NCBI GenBank assembly: GCA_965208065.1
Contig: OZ242313.1
Location: 3,100,001-3,164,000, forward strand
Direction of reading: 5' to 3'
Source of the DNA: Bin103 sp002238925
Lineage (GTDB): Bacteria; Spirochaetota; Spirochaetia; SZUA-6; Bin103
Length of the DNA stretch: 64,000 bases
Numbering within the stretch: position 1 is the first letter of the stretch; each line of letters starts with the position of its first letter. Under the pieces are notes generated by a model, which had not been told where the DNA came from, ran no database searches, and worked only from the letters and a program-made list of their open reading frames with translations. Of the stretch, positions 52,423-61,214 are shown one piece after another. Made by a program: the position numbers and the translations under genes.

Positions 52423-54432
52423 CTACTCGGCGTAGAACCACTGCTCCGGCATGTACGGCATCCAGAACCGGTAGGGCCAGTCCCATAGCGCCTGCTCCGG
52501 AGTGTTGCGCAGGGTATCCTTGAAGATCACCGGGTAGGGCTCCATGCCGAGCGCGGTGATGGTCCACAGGTTGCGCGTGTTGATCTCCAGGATCTGCTTG
52601 CCCAGTGCCACGTAGGCATCGCTGTTGGGCTCCGTGGTCAGCCACTCCTCCACCAACCGGAATAGCTCCTTGACGTCCTCGGGCGGTTCGACGCCCTCCT
52701 GCCCGCCGCTGACGTGCCACTGGTACCACGGCACGTGCGTATCGAAGGTGGGAAAGGCGAACGGCCCGCCGAAACGGGTGCGCATGTTCATCTCGTTGAC
52801 CTCGGCCTTCTCGCGCCACACCAGGTCATGCTCGTTGGCGCGGCGGCGGGCGTTGATCAGCGACGGCTCTTCCTCTTTGGTGATGGTACGGATGCCGAGC
52901 GCCTCGAAGTAATCCTTGAACACGGCGGCATCGCGCGCGGCGCGCTTGATGTGGTCGATTATCAGGGTCAGCGGCTCGCCATCCGGGCGCAGCCGGTACT
53001 TGCCGTCGGCGTCCCACGGCAGCCCCATCTCGTCGAGCAGGCCGTTGGCCCGGTCGGGGTCGTACTCGATGAAGTAGTCCGCCATCCACTGCTCGAACAG
53101 GGCGCTGAACGGAGACACGTGGTAATTGCGCGGTGTCGCCAAGCCGAAGAAGAAGGTCGTGTTCAACTCTTCCCGGTTGACGCTCAGGGAGAGTGCCTGG
53201 CGGAAGCGGATGTCACTGAAGATTTCACGCAACACCGGGTCCTTGTGCAGCGAGTTCAGGATGATCGGATGGGTATTGCGCGGGGCGCGCCATACCAGAA
53301 CCCGGAAGCCGCCGGACGCTTCGTTCTCGCGGTACAGCGGCACGTTGTCCATGCGGTGCCAGGTTCCCGAGTAGTCGATCTCGCCGGCAATCTCCTTCAG
53401 CACCAGCACTTCCACGTCCTCCACGAACACCGCAACGTGCTCGTCGATATAGGGCAGCTGGTTGCCGGCGGTGTCGATTTTCCAATAGTAGGGATTGCGC
53501 ACGAAGTAACGGTTGTTGGAGCTGTCGACGCGGTCCAGCATCCAGGTGTTCATCACCGGCAATTCGGCTTCCTTGCGCGCTCCGAGGCGGGGCGGGTTGT
53601 GGAACAGGAATGCACTCCACCAGTTGTCGAACCCCTCTTCCTTGGCGAGCGCCTCGGCATCCTCATTGTGGTCGATGTGCCAGCGCGATACGTAATGGGC
53701 CGGTGCGAACACCGGCACGTTGATCAGCGTCGCCAGCACGCTGAGCATTGGTGGGTAGGGCTTGCTGAAGTCGAAGCGTACGGCGGTGTCATCCACCTTG
53801 GTGGCGTTGATCAGCTCGCCGTCGAGCAGCATCCAGCCCGGCTTGGAGGGGCTGATCTGGTCGTTGAGGATCATGTCCTCGTACCAGAACATGATGTCGT
53901 CGGTGGTGAACGGCGCGCCGTCGCTCCAGCGCGCGCCGGCGCGCAGGTAGACCGTCAGACTGGTCTTGTCGGCGTTGAACTCCCATCCCTTGGCGATGTT
54001 GGGGAGCAAGTCGGTCAGGTCGGGCGAGACGCGCAGCATCGGCTGCCCGCGCATGAACTCGATGTCGTTGTCGCCGGCGGGCCGTACCGACTTGCCGCGC
54101 AGAGTGCCGCCGTACCGGCCGATCTCGGCATAGGGCAGCACTACCATCGGCTCCTCGGAGATGCGTTCCTCGACCGGCGGGAGCTCGCCGGCGGCGACTC
54201 GCGACGCCAGCATGGGCGACTCACTGATGGAAGCGATGCGGTTGCCGGTTTCGGACTCGTACACCGCCAGTGTGGCCCACATCTGCGGGCCGCCGGTGGC
54301 GGACATGGCGGCCGCTGGCGTACTGCCGTCCGCGCCCGCCGCGCCTTGTTCATCCGCGGCGCCGGCGAGCGCCACCGCGGCGCCGATGGCCGAAAGCATC
54401 AGGGCAAGAATCCAGTCACGGGTTTTGGTCAT
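52423..54432 (-). CDS. family-5 substrate-binding protein of the second Opp-type importer
   Basis: 669 residues from ATG at 54432 with AAGGAGG upstream. Signal peptide KTRDWILALMLSAIGAAVAL then an Ala/Gly-rich linker with an Ala-Ala-Asp-Glu start. YLRAGARWSDGAPFTTDDI near residue 180 and IRFRQALSLSVNREEL near 412 are family-5 signatures. Clearly paralogous to 18627-20555 (shared LASRVAAGELPPVEERI / PYAEIGRYGGTL-like segments). First gene of an ATPase-less SBP-B-C operon, 128 bp downstream of the sugar phosphorylase gene on the same strand. Confidence 0.92.
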   Translation of the reverse strand: MTKTRDWILALMLSAIGAAVALAGAADEQGAAGADGSTPAAAMSATGGPQMWATLAVYESETGNRIASISESPMLASRVAAGELPPVEERISEEPMVVLPYAEIGRYGGTLRGKSVRPAGDNDIEFMRGQPMLRVSPDLTDLLPNIAKGWEFNADKTSLTVYLRAGARWSDGAPFTTDDIMFWYEDMILNDQISPSKPGWMLLDGELINATKVDDTAVRFDFSKPYPPMLSVLATLINVPVFAPAHYVSRWHIDHNEDAEALAKEEGFDNWWSAFLFHNPPRLGARKEAELPVMNTWMLDRVDSSNNRYFVRNPYYWKIDTAGNQLPYIDEHVAVFVEDVEVLVLKEIAGEIDYSGTWHRMDNVPLYRENEASGGFRVLVWRAPRNTHPIILNSLHKDPVLREIFSDIRFRQALSLSVNREELNTTFFFGLATPRNYHVSPFSALFEQWMADYFIEYDPDRANGLLDEMGLPWDADGKYRLRPDGEPLTLIIDHIKRAARDAAVFKDYFEALGIRTITKEEEPSLINARRRANEHDLVWREKAEVNEMNMRTRFGGPFAFPTFDTHVPWYQWHVSGGQEGVEPPEDVKELFRLVEEWLTTEPNSDAYVALGKQILEINTRNLWTITALGMEPYPVIFKDTLRNTPEQALWDWPYRFWMPYMPEQWFYAE

Positions 54433-54510
54433 CTGTTCCTCCTTCGAATGGTCGAATCAAGCTCACACTCTACTTGCTGCATGCCAATCGCGCAAACACG
54501 CAAAACGCAC

Positions 54511-54525
54511 AACGTTGCCAACGTT
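54511..54525. promoter_or_regulatory. 15-bp palindrome, LacI-type-like operator
   Basis: AACGTTG-C-CAACGTT, a perfect dyad 79-93 bases upstream of the binding-protein start and just after the phosphorylase stop (54561). The AACG/CGTT arms are reminiscent of LacI/GalR-family sites. On the minus strand a TTGCGC-17-TAGAGT pair downstream may be the promoter it controls. Confidence 0.45.
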
Positions 54526-54560
54526 CCGTCTGCTCCGAAGCAGGTCCGAGCACCGGCCCT

Positions 54561-56447
54561 TTACCTGGTGCCGGCCAGCCACGTGACATTATGCGGCGCC
54601 AACAGCATATCCCACGCTTCTTCGGCGGGAACGGTGCGCTCGGCGCCCGAGATCAGTTCGCGCACCCTGCCCTGCCCCCGGAACAGGGCGGTGCTTAGCC
54701 GCAGCCGTTGCGGTTCCGCGGAGAGGTTGGTCAGGGCCACTACCCGGCGGCCGCGGCCGTCCGCCGCTACCGCCACCACCGCCGCCGGACTGTCGAGCAC
54801 TTGCAGGGGTGGGCCGCCAGGGTCGAACGCCGGCTCCCCGGCGCGTATCTCGATCAGGTGCAGCAGGCGATCCAGGACACGCCGCATCTGGCTGCCGCGG
54901 TCGTCCAGCTCCGCGTACAGCGCTGCCTCGTCGAATTGCTCGCGGTTGATCGAGCGGTTCTCGTCCAGCTGTTCCGGGTCAAGACGGTTGGGGACACCGA
55001 GCAGCCCGTTGATGTAGAACGCCGGCACGCCGCGCAACACCAGGCCGAGCGCACCGCACGCCACGTAGCGGTCTACCTGGAGTTGCGGCGGCTCACCCGC
55101 GTCCGCGCGGTTGATCAGGCTCCACGGCGTGGCGCACAGCTCGTAGATAATGCGCCCGCCGCCCGCCTGTCGGGCGTAGTTCGGCAACGCACCGTGGCCG
55201 GCGACGAGGTCCTGCACCATGCGCTCCAGGTCGGCGTCCGGCAGCAGCCCGAGCACCGGCTTGCGGCCCATGCCGTCGTGGCTTCCGTATATCGTAATGA
55301 ACTGCCGGCCCGCGAATGGCTCCAGGGTTCCGAGCCAGCGCTTGTAGTGACTCGCGTCGCCGGACAGGAGCGCGTGCACGGCCAGTGGAAAGTGCCCGAA
55401 CTGGTACACCAGGTCGCTCTCCACGCCCGCATCCGGGCTGCCCAGGTAGGGCAGGATGGTCTCTTGCGGCTCGTTCACCTCGGCCACGCTCACCAGGTCC
55501 GCACGTCCCGCCAGCGCATCGCGCATCACCTGCAGCAGGCGGTGGGTATTGGGATGATGGATGCTCGGCGTACCGAGTTCCTTCCACATGTAGCCGGCGG
55601 CGTCCAGCCGCACCCAGTCGGCGCCGTGCCCGCGGTAGCACAGCAGCACCTCCAGCATCTCCAGCAACACGCGCGGATTGCGGAAGTTCAGGTCGACCTG
55701 CCGGGTTGCCGCGCTGCCATCCGGGTTGGGCGGCCGGGAGAAGGTAGTCCACACCCAGCCGTCGGCGCGGACCGGCGCTTCATCGTCCGGCGCCCCCTCC
55801 TTGGCCGGCGAATCGAACGTCGCCCGCATGTGGCCACCTGCGGCTACGAGGAAATAACGCGTCAGAACCGGGTCCGGACGTGGCCGGGTGAGCGCCGCCA
55901 GCGCCGCCGCATCGGGCTGCTCGCCGTCGTCGTACCGGATTACGTAGTCGCGGTAGCGCGGGTCGCCAGTCAGCGCGCCCTGCACCAGAGGGTTGTCGAG
56001 CGAAGCGTGGTTGATCACCAGATCCGCCATCAGGTGGGCGAATTCGCCGGCCAGCGCTTCGATATCCGCCCAGGTGCCGTTGCGCGGGTCGACCGCGCGG
56101 TAGTCCTGCACCGAGAAGCCGCGGTCCGTGTCCCACGGGAAGAACGGCAGCAGGTGCAGCGTGTTGATCGATCCGCCCGCCAGGTAGCGGCGCACGAAGC
56201 GGCGCAGCGCGGCCAACGGCGACCCCCCGGCACCGCGGATCGAGTCGGCGTACGCGATCAACGCCACGTCGCCGGCCTCCGGTACCCGCGCCGCTCCCGG
56301 CCCGGTGCCGGCGCCGGCGCCAGCTTCGGGGGCAGCCACGGCCAGGCCGTGGCGCTTCCACAACTCCTGCAACTCGGCAAGCGTGCGGTCGGCACGGCGC
56401 CCGTAAACCTGCCGGATATTCGCCTCCAGGCGGCGTGGCACGGTCAC
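54561..56447 (-). CDS. GH13 sugar phosphorylase (sucrose/glucosylglycerate phosphorylase type)
   Basis: 628 residues from GTG at 56447, chosen because AAGGA lies eight bases upstream and homology starts at RRLEANIRQVYG. GH13 subfamily 18: NTLHLLPFFPWDTDRGFSVQDY near residue 110, DLVINHAS near 157, RLDAAGYMWKELGT near 295 with the nucleophile Asp, VSVAEVNEPQ near 337 with the acid/base Glu, and GSHDGMGRKP near 400. These enzymes use phosphate to split sucrose, glucosylglycerate or related alpha-glucosides, giving glucose-1-phosphate. The Leu-Leu-Pro-Phe-Phe-Pro and GTPSIHHPNTHRLL segments resemble the YcjM-type branch, so the substrate need not be sucrose. Upstream of the ATPase-less Opp-type operon and possibly processing its cargo. 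Confidence 0.88.
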   Translation of the reverse strand: MTVPRRLEANIRQVYGRRADRTLAELQELWKRHGLAVAAPEAGAGAGTGPGAARVPEAGDVALIAYADSIRGAGGSPLAALRRFVRRYLAGGSINTLHLLPFFPWDTDRGFSVQDYRAVDPRNGTWADIEALAGEFAHLMADLVINHASLDNPLVQGALTGDPRYRDYVIRYDDGEQPDAAALAALTRPRPDPVLTRYFLVAAGGHMRATFDSPAKEGAPDDEAPVRADGWVWTTFSRPPNPDGSAATRQVDLNFRNPRVLLEMLEVLLCYRGHGADWVRLDAAGYMWKELGTPSIHHPNTHRLLQVMRDALAGRADLVSVAEVNEPQETILPYLGSPDAGVESDLVYQFGHFPLAVHALLSGDASHYKRWLGTLEPFAGRQFITIYGSHDGMGRKPVLGLLPDADLERMVQDLVAGHGALPNYARQAGGGRIIYELCATPWSLINRADAGEPPQLQVDRYVACGALGLVLRGVPAFYINGLLGVPNRLDPEQLDENRSINREQFDEAALYAELDDRGSQMRRVLDRLLHLIEIRAGEPAFDPGGPPLQVLDSPAAVVAVAADGRGRRVVALTNLSAEPQRLRLSTALFRGQGRVRELISGAERTVPAEEAWDMLLAPHNVTWLAGTR

Positions 56448-56710
56448 CGTGACGATCCTTCGCCACCACCCGGTGCGGTACGGTCTCCGCTCATGCCACA
56501 GACTGCTGCCGTCGCCATCATCACACCGCCACTGTAGGACACTGCTGCGCCGGCCGCCAGCGGCAATGGCAGCCGCGAGCAACACAGCCGCTGCTGGTGC
56601 CTGCTGGCGGTCCGATCTGCCTGCCATCCCCGGCTTGCAGACGCAGACTGCAGAGACAGTGAGCGGCGATGCGCGGCATACTCGGCGCACGAGACGAGGA
56701 GGCCCGCTTC
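56448..56710. other. divergent intergenic region, nothing recognised
   Basis: 263 bp between the phosphorylase (minus) and dehydrogenase (plus) starts. It must hold two promoters, but I see no convincing -35/-10 pair or dyad; only the ribosome sites at each end stand out. Confidence 0.5.
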
Positions 56711-57715
56711 ATGAACGCCGAAGCCCTTATCTGCGATGCGCAGCACAACTTCGCGTTGCGCGACGTAACGCTGCCCGATCCCGGACCCGCCGACCTGGTG
56801 ATCCGCACGCTGTGGTCGGGGGTCAGCATCGGCACCGAGTTCATGTTCGTGCGCGGGTCGCTGGACGGCGTCCGCTACCCGCTGTGCACCGGCTATATGG
56901 CCACCGGGGTGGTCGAGGAAGCCGGCGCCGATGTGACCGGTTACCAACCCGGCGACCAGGTGTACTTCCGCGCCAGCCCGGGGATGCGGCTGGACGGCGA
57001 GCCCGTGCACACCGTCGGCGGCACTCACGCCAGCCACGCGGTGCTGGATGCGGGCCGCGCCGACACTGCGCTGCTGCCTGCCGGGGCGCCCGTCGACGTG
57101 GCCAGCGCCTTCGTGCTGCCCGGCGTCGGCCTGCACGGGGTGGACATCAGCAATCCGCGGCTCGGCGACACGGTGCTGGTGTTCGGCGTCGGCCTCGTGG
57201 GCCTGTCGGTGGTGGTGTGGGCCAACCAGCGCGGCTGCGTGGTGGTGGCGGTGGACCGCGACGCGGCGCGCCTGGAGGTGGCGCGCAAGCTCGGCGCCCG
57301 CCACCTGATCGATGCCTCCACCACCGACGTGGCGCAAGCGGTTGCGGAGCGCTGGCCGGGCGGCTGCGACGTGGTGTTCGAGGCCACCGGCCTGCCGGCC
57401 AACATCGACGCCGCAATAGCCCTGACCCGGCCGCGCGGCAAGTTCGTGTGGCAAGGCCACTACGGCAAGGATCCGATCCACTTCCGCTACCCGGTGCCGC
57501 ACGGCAAGCGCGTCCGGATGTACTTCCCGTGCAACGACGGCGAGGAGCCGGCGCGCGAGATGATCATGCACAATCTGGCCCTCGGCTACCTGCCGTGGGA
57601 GCACACCGTGACCCACCGTGTCGCCAGCGGCGAGGCACCGGACCTGTACCGCGGCATTCTGCACGGCAACCGGGAAGGCGTGATCGGCGCCCTGATCCAC
57701 TGGTCCGACCGATAG
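56711..57715 (+). CDS. zinc-type alcohol dehydrogenase-like (MDR) oxidoreductase
   Basis: 334 residues from ATG at 56711 with GAGGAGG ten bases upstream. Medium-chain dehydrogenase/reductase: GVSIGTEFMFVRG near residue 37, GYMATGVVEEAG near 61, and Rossmann loop LVFGVGLVGLSVVVWA near 157. The Cys-rich structural-zinc lobe of classical alcohol dehydrogenases is missing, as in the bacteriochlorophyllide/threonine-dehydrogenase-like group. It sits 61 bp before the MalEFG-type importer, so it probably oxidises a product of the imported sugar or sugar acid. Confidence 0.87.
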   Translation: MNAEALICDAQHNFALRDVTLPDPGPADLVIRTLWSGVSIGTEFMFVRGSLDGVRYPLCTGYMATGVVEEAGADVTGYQPGDQVYFRASPGMRLDGEPVHTVGGTHASHAVLDAGRADTALLPAGAPVDVASAFVLPGVGLHGVDISNPRLGDTVLVFGVGLVGLSVVVWANQRGCVVVAVDRDAARLEVARKLGARHLIDASTTDVAQAVAERWPGGCDVVFEATGLPANIDAAIALTRPRGKFVWQGHYGKDPIHFRYPVPHGKRVRMYFPCNDGEEPAREMIMHNLALGYLPWEHTVTHRVASGEAPDLYRGILHGNREGVIGALIHWSDR

Positions 57716-57723
57716 CCCGATTC

Positions 57724-57752
57724 TTGACCCGCCGAAGCGAATTGGGTATTAG
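57724..57752 (+). promoter_or_regulatory. predicted promoter of the MalEFG-type operon
   Basis: TTGACC at 57724-57729, exactly 17 bases, then TATTAG at 57747-57752, giving a start near 57759 and a leader of under 20 bases to the ATG at 57777, which has AGGAGG in front of it. Confidence 0.55.
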
Positions 57753-57776
57753 TCGCGGAACGCAACAGGAGGAACA

Positions 57777-59042
57777 ATGCGACGAATATCGATGGGGCTG
57801 CTGATCGGCGCCCTTGTGATGGCTGCCGCGGCGCCGGTGACAGGCGCTCCCGGCCAGGAAGGAGCGGCGGGCGAGGTAGTGCTCGACTGGCCGACAATCT
57901 GGGTGCCGCCGGACTCCAAGTCGGAGACCATCGCCGCGCTCATCGAGCGCTTCAACGAAGAGAACGAAGGGGCGATTCGCGTCGAGCTGGAGGGCATCCC
58001 CGACTACGACGGCTACGCGGACAAGATGAATACGCAACTGGCCAGCGGCAGCGCGCCGGACCTGTTCATCTTCTCGCCCAACCCGACCACCTTCCAGTAC
58101 TACGACTCCGACGTCCTGATGGACTTCACCGAGGAACTGAGCGGGCCGTGGTCGGAGAACTTCGTATCCGGTTACATCGAGGCGAGCACCCGGAACGGGC
58201 GCACCAAGACCGTGCCCTATGAAATAGGCCTCACGCCGATCTGGTATAACAGCGCACACCTCGCCCAGGTCGGCTACGACGAGTTTCCGGCCACGATGGA
58301 CGAATTCTGGGCGCTGGCCGACGCGTTGAAGGCGGCGGACATCGTGCCCACCAGCCAGATGACCGGCGGCGGCAACGCGTGGACCAGCATGCTGTGGTTC
58401 AGCCACCTGGCCGGCAGCATCGGCGGTCCGGACGTGTGGTCGAAGCCGCTGTCCGACCCGGTATTCGAGCAGGCGGCCGCGGTGCTGATGCGCCTGTACC
58501 AGGACGGCAACACCACCCGCGACGCGGTTGGCGGCGACGCCGGCGTGTCGGGCGGCCACTACATGGCCGGCAACACCTCGGTGTTCCTGAACGGCCCCTG
58601 GTACATCGGACGCATCCGCAACGACGCGCCGGACACCTACTCCGCCACCAAGGTGGCCGCCGCGCCCCAGGTCGGCGACCACCACGGCCACCAGATCGGC
58701 TTCATGCTCTCCAACCTGGCCGCCGCGAACACCGACGATCCGAATCGGCGCGCCGCGGTGGTCAAGTGGATGCAGTTCATGACCGACCCCGAGAACGTGC
58801 GCTTCGTCAGCGAAGCGGCGGGATCGATGTTCTCGATCAAGTACGAGCTCACCGACGCGGCGGACCCGTTGCAGAAGGCATTCGTGCAGGCCAGCAGCGA
58901 CGCCACGTTCGTGATCCCGCCGCTTACCGTCGCCCACAAGGTGCAGGTGGTGGACACGTTCAAGGAGGCGCTCGCGGCAATGGCGCTTGGCGAGGCCACC
59001 CCGGCCGAGTTCGTCCAGATGCTCGTCGACGCCAACCGGTAG
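57777..59042 (+). CDS. family-1 sugar-binding protein (MalE/UgpB type)
   Basis: 421 residues from ATG at 57777 with AGGAGG upstream. Signal peptide RRISMGLLIGALVMAAAAPV then GAPGQEGAAGE. IAALIERFNEENEGAIRVEL near residue 45, MNTQLASGSAPDLFIFSP near 82 and VFLNGPWYIGRIRN near 265 are classical family-1 features; C-terminal ALAAMALGEATPAEFVQM is the common last helix. It feeds the two permeases downstream. A true Rho-independent terminator follows, inside the operon. Confidence 0.92.
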   Translation: MRRISMGLLIGALVMAAAAPVTGAPGQEGAAGEVVLDWPTIWVPPDSKSETIAALIERFNEENEGAIRVELEGIPDYDGYADKMNTQLASGSAPDLFIFSPNPTTFQYYDSDVLMDFTEELSGPWSENFVSGYIEASTRNGRTKTVPYEIGLTPIWYNSAHLAQVGYDEFPATMDEFWALADALKAADIVPTSQMTGGGNAWTSMLWFSHLAGSIGGPDVWSKPLSDPVFEQAAAVLMRLYQDGNTTRDAVGGDAGVSGGHYMAGNTSVFLNGPWYIGRIRNDAPDTYSATKVAAAPQVGDHHGHQIGFMLSNLAAANTDDPNRRAAVVKWMQFMTDPENVRFVSEAAGSMFSIKYELTDAADPLQKAFVQASSDATFVIPPLTVAHKVQVVDTFKEALAAMALGEATPAEFVQMLVDANR

Positions 59043-59066
59043 TTCGACAAGCTTTCTTGCTATGGG

Positions 59067-59108
59067 ACGACCCGCTGTCTCACCAGGCGGCGGGTCGTTT
59101 TCTTTTTC
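59067..59108 (+). terminator. Rho-independent terminator between binding-protein and permease genes
   Basis: ACGACCCGC at 59067-59075 pairs perfectly with GCGGGTCGT at 59090-59098, followed by a T-rich run (TTTTCTTTTTC). This is the clearest terminator in the window. Its place 24 bases after the binding-protein stop and 46 before the permease start makes it an attenuator giving more binding protein than permease. Confidence 0.85.
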
Positions 59109-59153
59109 GGAGAGCGGTTGGCAACGGAAGGCGGATAGAACCGTGGTAGTGCG

Positions 59154-60044
59154 ATGATAGTGCGATCCGGCCGGTCGTGGTTCTGGCGCGCCGTGTTCCT
59201 GGCCCCGACGCTGGCGCTGTTCGCGATGTACTTCGTGTATCCGCTCGGCTTCGTGTTCGTGATCAGCACATTGGAGTGGAACGGCATCACGGCGCCCGTA
59301 TTCGTGGGCGTGCAGAACTACCTCGACAACTTCCAGGCGCGGCAGTTCCAGTTCGCGCTGCGCAACAACTTCGTGTGGGTGGCGGCGCTGGCGGTGGGCA
59401 AGATTTCGCTGGCCGCGCTGGTAGCGATGATCCTGGCCCGGCAGCCGTTCGCCTGGCGCCTGCTGCGCACCGTCTACTTTCTGCCGATCGTAATCAGCCA
59501 GGTGGCGATCGCGATGATGTGGCGCGCCATCTACAACGCCGAGTACGGCATCATCAACCAAGCCCTCGAACGGATGGGGGCGATGCACCTGACGCGCAAC
59601 TGGCTCGGCGAGATCGCCACCGCGTTCCCGGCCATCCTGACCCAGGAAGTGTTCTACATCGGCTACTTCATGATCATCATCCTGGCCTACACAATGACCA
59701 TCCCGGAGAGCTACTACGACGCCGCCCAGCTCGACGGCGCCAACGTGCTGCAGCAGGAGCGCTACATCACCCTGCCGATGATCAAGCCGATCCTGATCAC
59801 CACCATGACGCTGGCCACCGCTTTCGCCCTGCGCCACTTCGAGGGCACCTTCCTGCTCACCGACGGCGGCCCCGCGTTCCGCACCACGGTGCTCGGGCTG
59901 CAACTCTACAAGATGACCTCCGCCCTGGACTACGGGCACGCCAACGCCACCGGCGGCACGCTGGTGCTGATCGGCCTGGCGCTCATCACCGTTATCAGAA
60001 CCACCTTTGGACGGCGGGATGCCGCGTCCGATTCGGCGCAATAG
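59154..60044 (+). CDS. sugar ABC transporter permease, MalF/UgpA type
   Basis: 296 residues from ATG at 59154, weak ribosome site. Six spans starting WRAVFLAPTLALFAMYFVYP. EAA loop YYDAAQLDGANVLQQERYITLP near residue 185 (core DAAQLDGAN). FEGTFLLTDGGPAFRTTVLG near the C-terminus is MalF/UgpA-typical. Overlap-free but close (9 bases) to the next permease. Confidence 0.92.
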   Translation: MIVRSGRSWFWRAVFLAPTLALFAMYFVYPLGFVFVISTLEWNGITAPVFVGVQNYLDNFQARQFQFALRNNFVWVAALAVGKISLAALVAMILARQPFAWRLLRTVYFLPIVISQVAIAMMWRAIYNAEYGIINQALERMGAMHLTRNWLGEIATAFPAILTQEVFYIGYFMIIILAYTMTIPESYYDAAQLDGANVLQQERYITLPMIKPILITTMTLATAFALRHFEGTFLLTDGGPAFRTTVLGLQLYKMTSALDYGHANATGGTLVLIGLALITVIRTTFGRRDAASDSAQ

Positions 60045-60053
60045 GAGGCCGTG

Positions 60054-60908
60054 GTGAGCGACATGGCCGGCGCCAAACTGACCTTCGGGGTGGCCTCGGG
60101 GCGCACCCTGAAGTGGCTGGTGCTGGGATTCTTCCTGGTGTTCACGTTCGTGCCGCTGCTGTGGCTGGTGCTGTCGAGCTTCAAGACCAACCTGGAGCTC
60201 ACCACCCGCCCGTTCGCGCTGCCCGAGGTGTGGCAGTTCCAGAACTACGTAACGGCGTTCCGCATCGCCGGGCTGTTCGGCCTGTTCCGCAACAGCATCA
60301 TCATCTCGTTCGCGTCCACGGCGATCACCGTGCTGGTAACCTCGATGGCGGCGTTCGTGTTCGCACGCGAGAAGTTTCCGTTCAGCAATGTGCTGCTCAG
60401 CCTGATCCTGGCCGGCGTGCTGATCCCGATCATCGGCCTGATGGCGCCCTACTTCCGGCTCATCAACGCACTCGGCCTGTACGACACGCGGATGGCGCTG
60501 ATCCTGACCTACACCGGCATCAACCTGCCGATCTCGACCTACCTCATGCACGGTTACATGAGGTCGATTCCCGGCGAACTGGAAGAAGCGGCGGTAATCG
60601 ACGGGGCGACCTTCCTGCAGCGCTTCACCAAGGTGGTGTTTCCGCTGTCCAAGTCGGGCCTGGTGACGGCCGGCACGTTCGTGTTCCTGTTCGGTTGGAA
60701 CGAATTCATCTATGCGCTGCTGCTGACCTCGCGCCAGCAGGTGCGCACCGTGCAATTCGGCATCCGCCACTTCGTGCACCAGTTCTTTACCGACTACACG
60801 GCAATGTTCGCGGCCATCGTGGTCACCATCGTGCCGAGCATCATTGTCTATATTCTGTTTCACGAGCGCATCGTGAAGGGCCTGACCAGCGGTGCATTGA
60901 AGGGATAG
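60054..60908 (+). CDS. sugar ABC transporter permease, MalG/UgpE type
   Basis: 284 residues from GTG at 60054, chosen because GGAGG ends five bases upstream (a GTG at 60051 is too close and an ATG at 60063 further). Six spans. EAA loop LEEAAVIDGATFLQRFTKVVFP near residue 177 and C-terminal RIVKGLTSGALKG are MalG-type. The lyase genes follow 20 bases later, so import and lyase are one transcript. Confidence 0.92.
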   Translation: MSDMAGAKLTFGVASGRTLKWLVLGFFLVFTFVPLLWLVLSSFKTNLELTTRPFALPEVWQFQNYVTAFRIAGLFGLFRNSIIISFASTAITVLVTSMAAFVFAREKFPFSNVLLSLILAGVLIPIIGLMAPYFRLINALGLYDTRMALILTYTGINLPISTYLMHGYMRSIPGELEEAAVIDGATFLQRFTKVVFPLSKSGLVTAGTFVFLFGWNEFIYALLLTSRQQVRTVQFGIRHFVHQFFTDYTAMFAAIVVTIVPSIIVYILFHERIVKGLTSGALKG

Positions 60909-60928
60909 GGAGGATAATCGAAACGCCC

Positions 60929-61213
60929 GTGACGACGCACTATGTTATTCACCACAAGAAAGATACCGTCGGGGTGGCGGTTGCCGAGGGCATCGCGGCA
61001 GCGCAGGAGCTGACCGGCTGGCAGATGGACGGCGACGAGACGGTGGCCATCCGCTCCCGCGACCCGATTCCGCTCGGCCACAAGATCGCGCTGACCGACA
61101 TCGCCGCCGGCGACTCCATCATCAAGTATGGCCACGACATCGGGCAGGCGGTCGCACCGATCGGCACCGGACACCACGTGCACGTGCACAACGTCAAGAC
61201 GAGGCGCTGGTAA
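60929..61213 (+). CDS. UxaA-family lyase small subunit (SAF domain, SuyA-like)
   Basis: 94 residues from GTG at 60929. The SAF domain of the UxaA family: HHKKDTVGVAVAEGIAAAQE at the start, DPIPLGHKIALTDIAAGDSI in the middle and IGTGHHVHVHNVKTRRW at the end, the last being the small-subunit hallmark. In sulfolactate sulfo-lyase (SuyAB) and some altronate/galactarate dehydratases this domain is a separate polypeptide, as here. Stop is one base before the large-subunit start. Easily missed because it is short and lies inside a longer out-of-context frame. Confidence 0.82.
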   Translation: MTTHYVIHHKKDTVGVAVAEGIAAAQELTGWQMDGDETVAIRSRDPIPLGHKIALTDIAAGDSIIKYGHDIGQAVAPIGTGHHVHVHNVKTRRW

Positions 61214-61214
61214 G

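Noticed and set aside
57564..60863. 1099-codon open frame on the minus strand opposite the MalEFG-type genes
   Set aside because: Antisense shadow: His/Gln/Asp-rich with no domain, while the plus strand has binding-protein and permease motifs with ribosome sites.
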